64,000 bases of DNA, from NCBI RefSeq assembly GCF_024296865.1, contig NZ_CP101134.1:620001-684000 (forward strand), written 5' to 3'. Source of the stretch: Sphingobacterium sp. LZ7M1 (GTDB lineage Bacteria; Bacteroidota; Bacteroidia; Sphingobacteriales; Sphingobacteriaceae). The position numbers and the translations under genes were made by a program. Position 1 is the first letter of the stretch; each line of letters begins with the position of its first letter. Below, piece by piece: positions 62,340-64,000 of the stretch. The notes below the pieces were generated by a model. That model was given only the letters and a program-made list of their open reading frames with translations. It did no database searches and was not told the origin of the DNA.

Positions 62340-64000
62340 TTACTCATCCCTCAAACTATCCACAATATTCGCATTCGCGGCTCTAAAGGCTTGCCAAGCG
62401 ATGGTAGACCAAGCAATGATAACGGCTAGACCTGCTGCTAGGGCAAACATCCACCATTGGATATTGATGCGGTAGGCATAGGTCTGCAACCAATTATTCA
62501 TGACCCACCATGCTATTGGTGCTGCCATTAAAAAGGCAATAAGGACTAATCTTATAAAGTCTTTAGAAAGGAGTATAATGATACTGGATACCGAAGACCC
62601 TAAGACCTTACGGATACCAATCTCCTTCACCCTTGTATTAATAGTTAATAATGCTAGAGCGAATAACCCTAGGCAAGAAATAACAATGGCTATACTCGTT
62701 CCGCTGATGACAATTTTTGAAAATGTCCGCTCCGATTGATACAGGTTCTGCGTGTTCTCATCGAGATAAGAAGGGTCAACCTTAGCTTTTGGATTTACTT
62801 TTTTCCATATCGCATTTACCTTATCCAAAGTTTCAGCAAGCTGTTGCGTTTCGACACGGACAAAGATGTATTCCACAGTGAAAACATTTGGATTTACTGA
62901 AATGGTTAATGGCTCGACTTGGGCCCTAAGATCTTGGAAATTAAAATCATCCATGATCCCAATCACGGTACTTTTACCGTTCAGGTCTATTTCCTTTCCC
63001 AATACTTTATCCGCACCACCAAATTGTGCCGCCATCTGTTTGTTGATAACTACAGCATTCGTATCGGTACCGAAGGAACGGTCAAAATCCCTGCCTCCCA
63101 ATAATTTGATGCCTAACGTATTTAGGTAATCATAATCTACACGCATGAAATTAGTTTGGATCTCTTTGTTCTCATACTCAAAACCAAAGATGCTCCTTTG
63201 TAAAGTGCCATCTCGTCCCTTACCAATATTTACATCCGCTGCACTGACATTCTTTACCCAGGTTTGTTGGCTTAACTCAGCACGCATCCTTTGCACCATA
63301 TCTTCTTTATTGACTCCAGCACCAATTGGAATACTGATGACTTCAGTTTTATTAAATCCTAATGGCTTATTCGAGATATAGTTCAATTGGGTGCTGATTA
63401 CAATGGTGGCAATGATCAATATAATGGCGATCACAAATTGCAATACTGTTAATGAACTTCTAAGACTTGATGTTTTTATTTTATTGGATCCCTTTAGGGA
63501 TTGGATAATATTTGTCCGTGCTGCTTTAAAGGCCGGTAATCCTCCGGCAAGAAGGGAGATTAGCAGGAATGCCACTAGGAAGATAACGAGGTTCTTGATA
63601 TTAAATAGATCTGTTATTTTCAATTGGTAATTCATGTTGGCATTGAACTGCGGTAAAACCAAATAGGCGATGAGTAACCCTACCAACAATGAAATAATAC
63701 ATAAGATAAAAGATTCTAGGGTCAACTGCTTTACAATGTCCCAGGTCGTTCCGCCTAATGTCTTGCGAGTGCCAATTTCCCTATTTCTACTGATAGCATT
63801 AGCTAAGGAGAGATTGATGAAATTGGACGATGCAATAAACATAATTAAGCCCGAGATCAACAATAATATCCAAGGATAATTAGATGATAAAGAGGCTGAA
63901 GGACCAAAATCATTTAAGTGTACTTTGGCTAACGGCAATAAGTGGAAACTGAAATAACTGCCATTAACATCTGCTTTTCCGCCATCACGTTTCAACCGGT
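62340..64000 (-). CDS. MacB/FtsX-type ABC permease (paralogue 5), partial
   Basis: The C-terminal ~553 residues of a permease whose start lies beyond the right edge; the frame is open to base 64000. Visible: end of the first periplasmic domain, FtsX core with ISRNREIGTRKTLGGTTWDIV, second periplasmic domain and final core with TRVKEIGIRKVLGSSVSSI, ending ANIVDSLRDE. Fifth member of the array. Confidence 0.92.
   Translation of the reverse strand, partial: RLKRDGGKADVNGSYFSFHLLPLAKVHLNDFGPSASLSSNYPWILLLISGLIMFIASSNFINLSLANAISRNREIGTRKTLGGTTWDIVKQLTLESFILCIISLLVGLLIAYLVLPQFNANMNYQLKITDLFNIKNLVIFLVAFLLISLLAGGLPAFKAARTNIIQSLKGSNKIKTSSLRSSLTVLQFVIAIILIIATIVISTQLNYISNKPLGFNKTEVISIPIGAGVNKEDMVQRMRAELSQQTWVKNVSAADVNIGKGRDGTLQRSIFGFEYENKEIQTNFMRVDYDYLNTLGIKLLGGRDFDRSFGTDTNAVVINKQMAAQFGGADKVLGKEIDLNGKSTVIGIMDDFNFQDLRAQVEPLTISVNPNVFTVEYIFVRVETQQLAETLDKVNAIWKKVNPKAKVDPSYLDENTQNLYQSERTFSKIVISGTSIAIVISCLGLFALALLTINTRVKEIGIRKVLGSSVSSIIILLSKDFIRLVLIAFLMAAPIAWWVMNNWLQTYAYRINIQWWMFALAAGLAVIIAWSTIAWQAFRAANANIVDSLRDE

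Overview
The window looks like chromosome of a Bacteroidota species, most likely Sphingobacteriaceae (Sphingobacterium/Pedobacter type). Evidence: GldC, an S46 dipeptidyl-peptidase, BshA (bacillithiol), type-2 IleS, SirB1-like protein, LytTR/propeller two-component pair, BlaI-M56 pair, large MacB-type permeases, the Bacteroidota -7 box TAnnTTTG before many genes and almost no Shine-Dalgarno sequences. No tRNA, rRNA, CRISPR array, transposase or prophage gene was seen. The family assignment is inference from gene content.

Layout. 1-3.2 kb: S46 peptidase (cut by the edge), DEAD-box helicase, small membrane protein, GldC, EVE protein. 3.3-7.3 kb: LytTR regulator with a propeller histidine kinase. 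7.5-14.5 kb, minus strand: M28 peptidase, RmlD-type reductase, thioesterase, LspA, DksA-like protein and IleS. 14.5-15.6 kb: large intergenic repeat block. 15.6-22.3 kb: IscA, GlyA, ECF sigma factor, zinc peptidase, exported unknown protein, Ffh. 22.3-23.5 kb: second repeat block. 23.5-30.5 kb: NuoA-NuoB-PurK-PurE, Tat lipoprotein, Frr/PyrH, BshA, ArfB. 30.5-31.1 kb: third repeat block. 31.1-34.5 kb: BlaI/M56/lipoprotein, then purC carrying an apparent single-base frameshift. 34.6-39.5 kb: CbpM-CbpA, ferritin and a YtrA-type ABC operon with a readable promoter and operator. 39.7-48.2 kb, minus strand: M28 lipoprotein, RpiB, TatC, AccC, AccB, FabH, PlsX, L32, YceD, QueH. 48.3-50.3 kb: surface lipoprotein and SirB1-like protein. 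50.3-64 kb: one ABC ATPase followed by five ~800-residue MacB/FtsX-like permeases (the last cut by the edge).

How the genes fit together. Housekeeping blocks are lipid synthesis (AccB-AccC, FabH-PlsX-L32-YceD), translation (Frr/PyrH, IleS, ArfB), purine synthesis (PurK, PurE, PurC), SRP/Tat/lipoprotein export (Ffh, TatC, LspA) and complex I (only NuoA-NuoB here). The envelope-stress side comprises LytTR/propeller kinase, ECF sigma, BlaI-M56, YtrA-type ABC and the permease array.

Most notable non-coding observations: (1) a sigma-54-like -24/-12 element with two palindromes 21 bp apart upstream of one permease block; (2) a modular intergenic element present three times, in both orientations, with the same internal order and built around a ~45-bp strand-asymmetric repeat; (3) a 126-bp tandem repeat, a 199-bp tandem array and several perfect palindromes; (4) a frameshift in purC; (5) three genes whose -7 box lies only 3-5 bp before the start codon, implying leaderless transcripts. 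All comparisons were made by eye, without alignment software or database searches.
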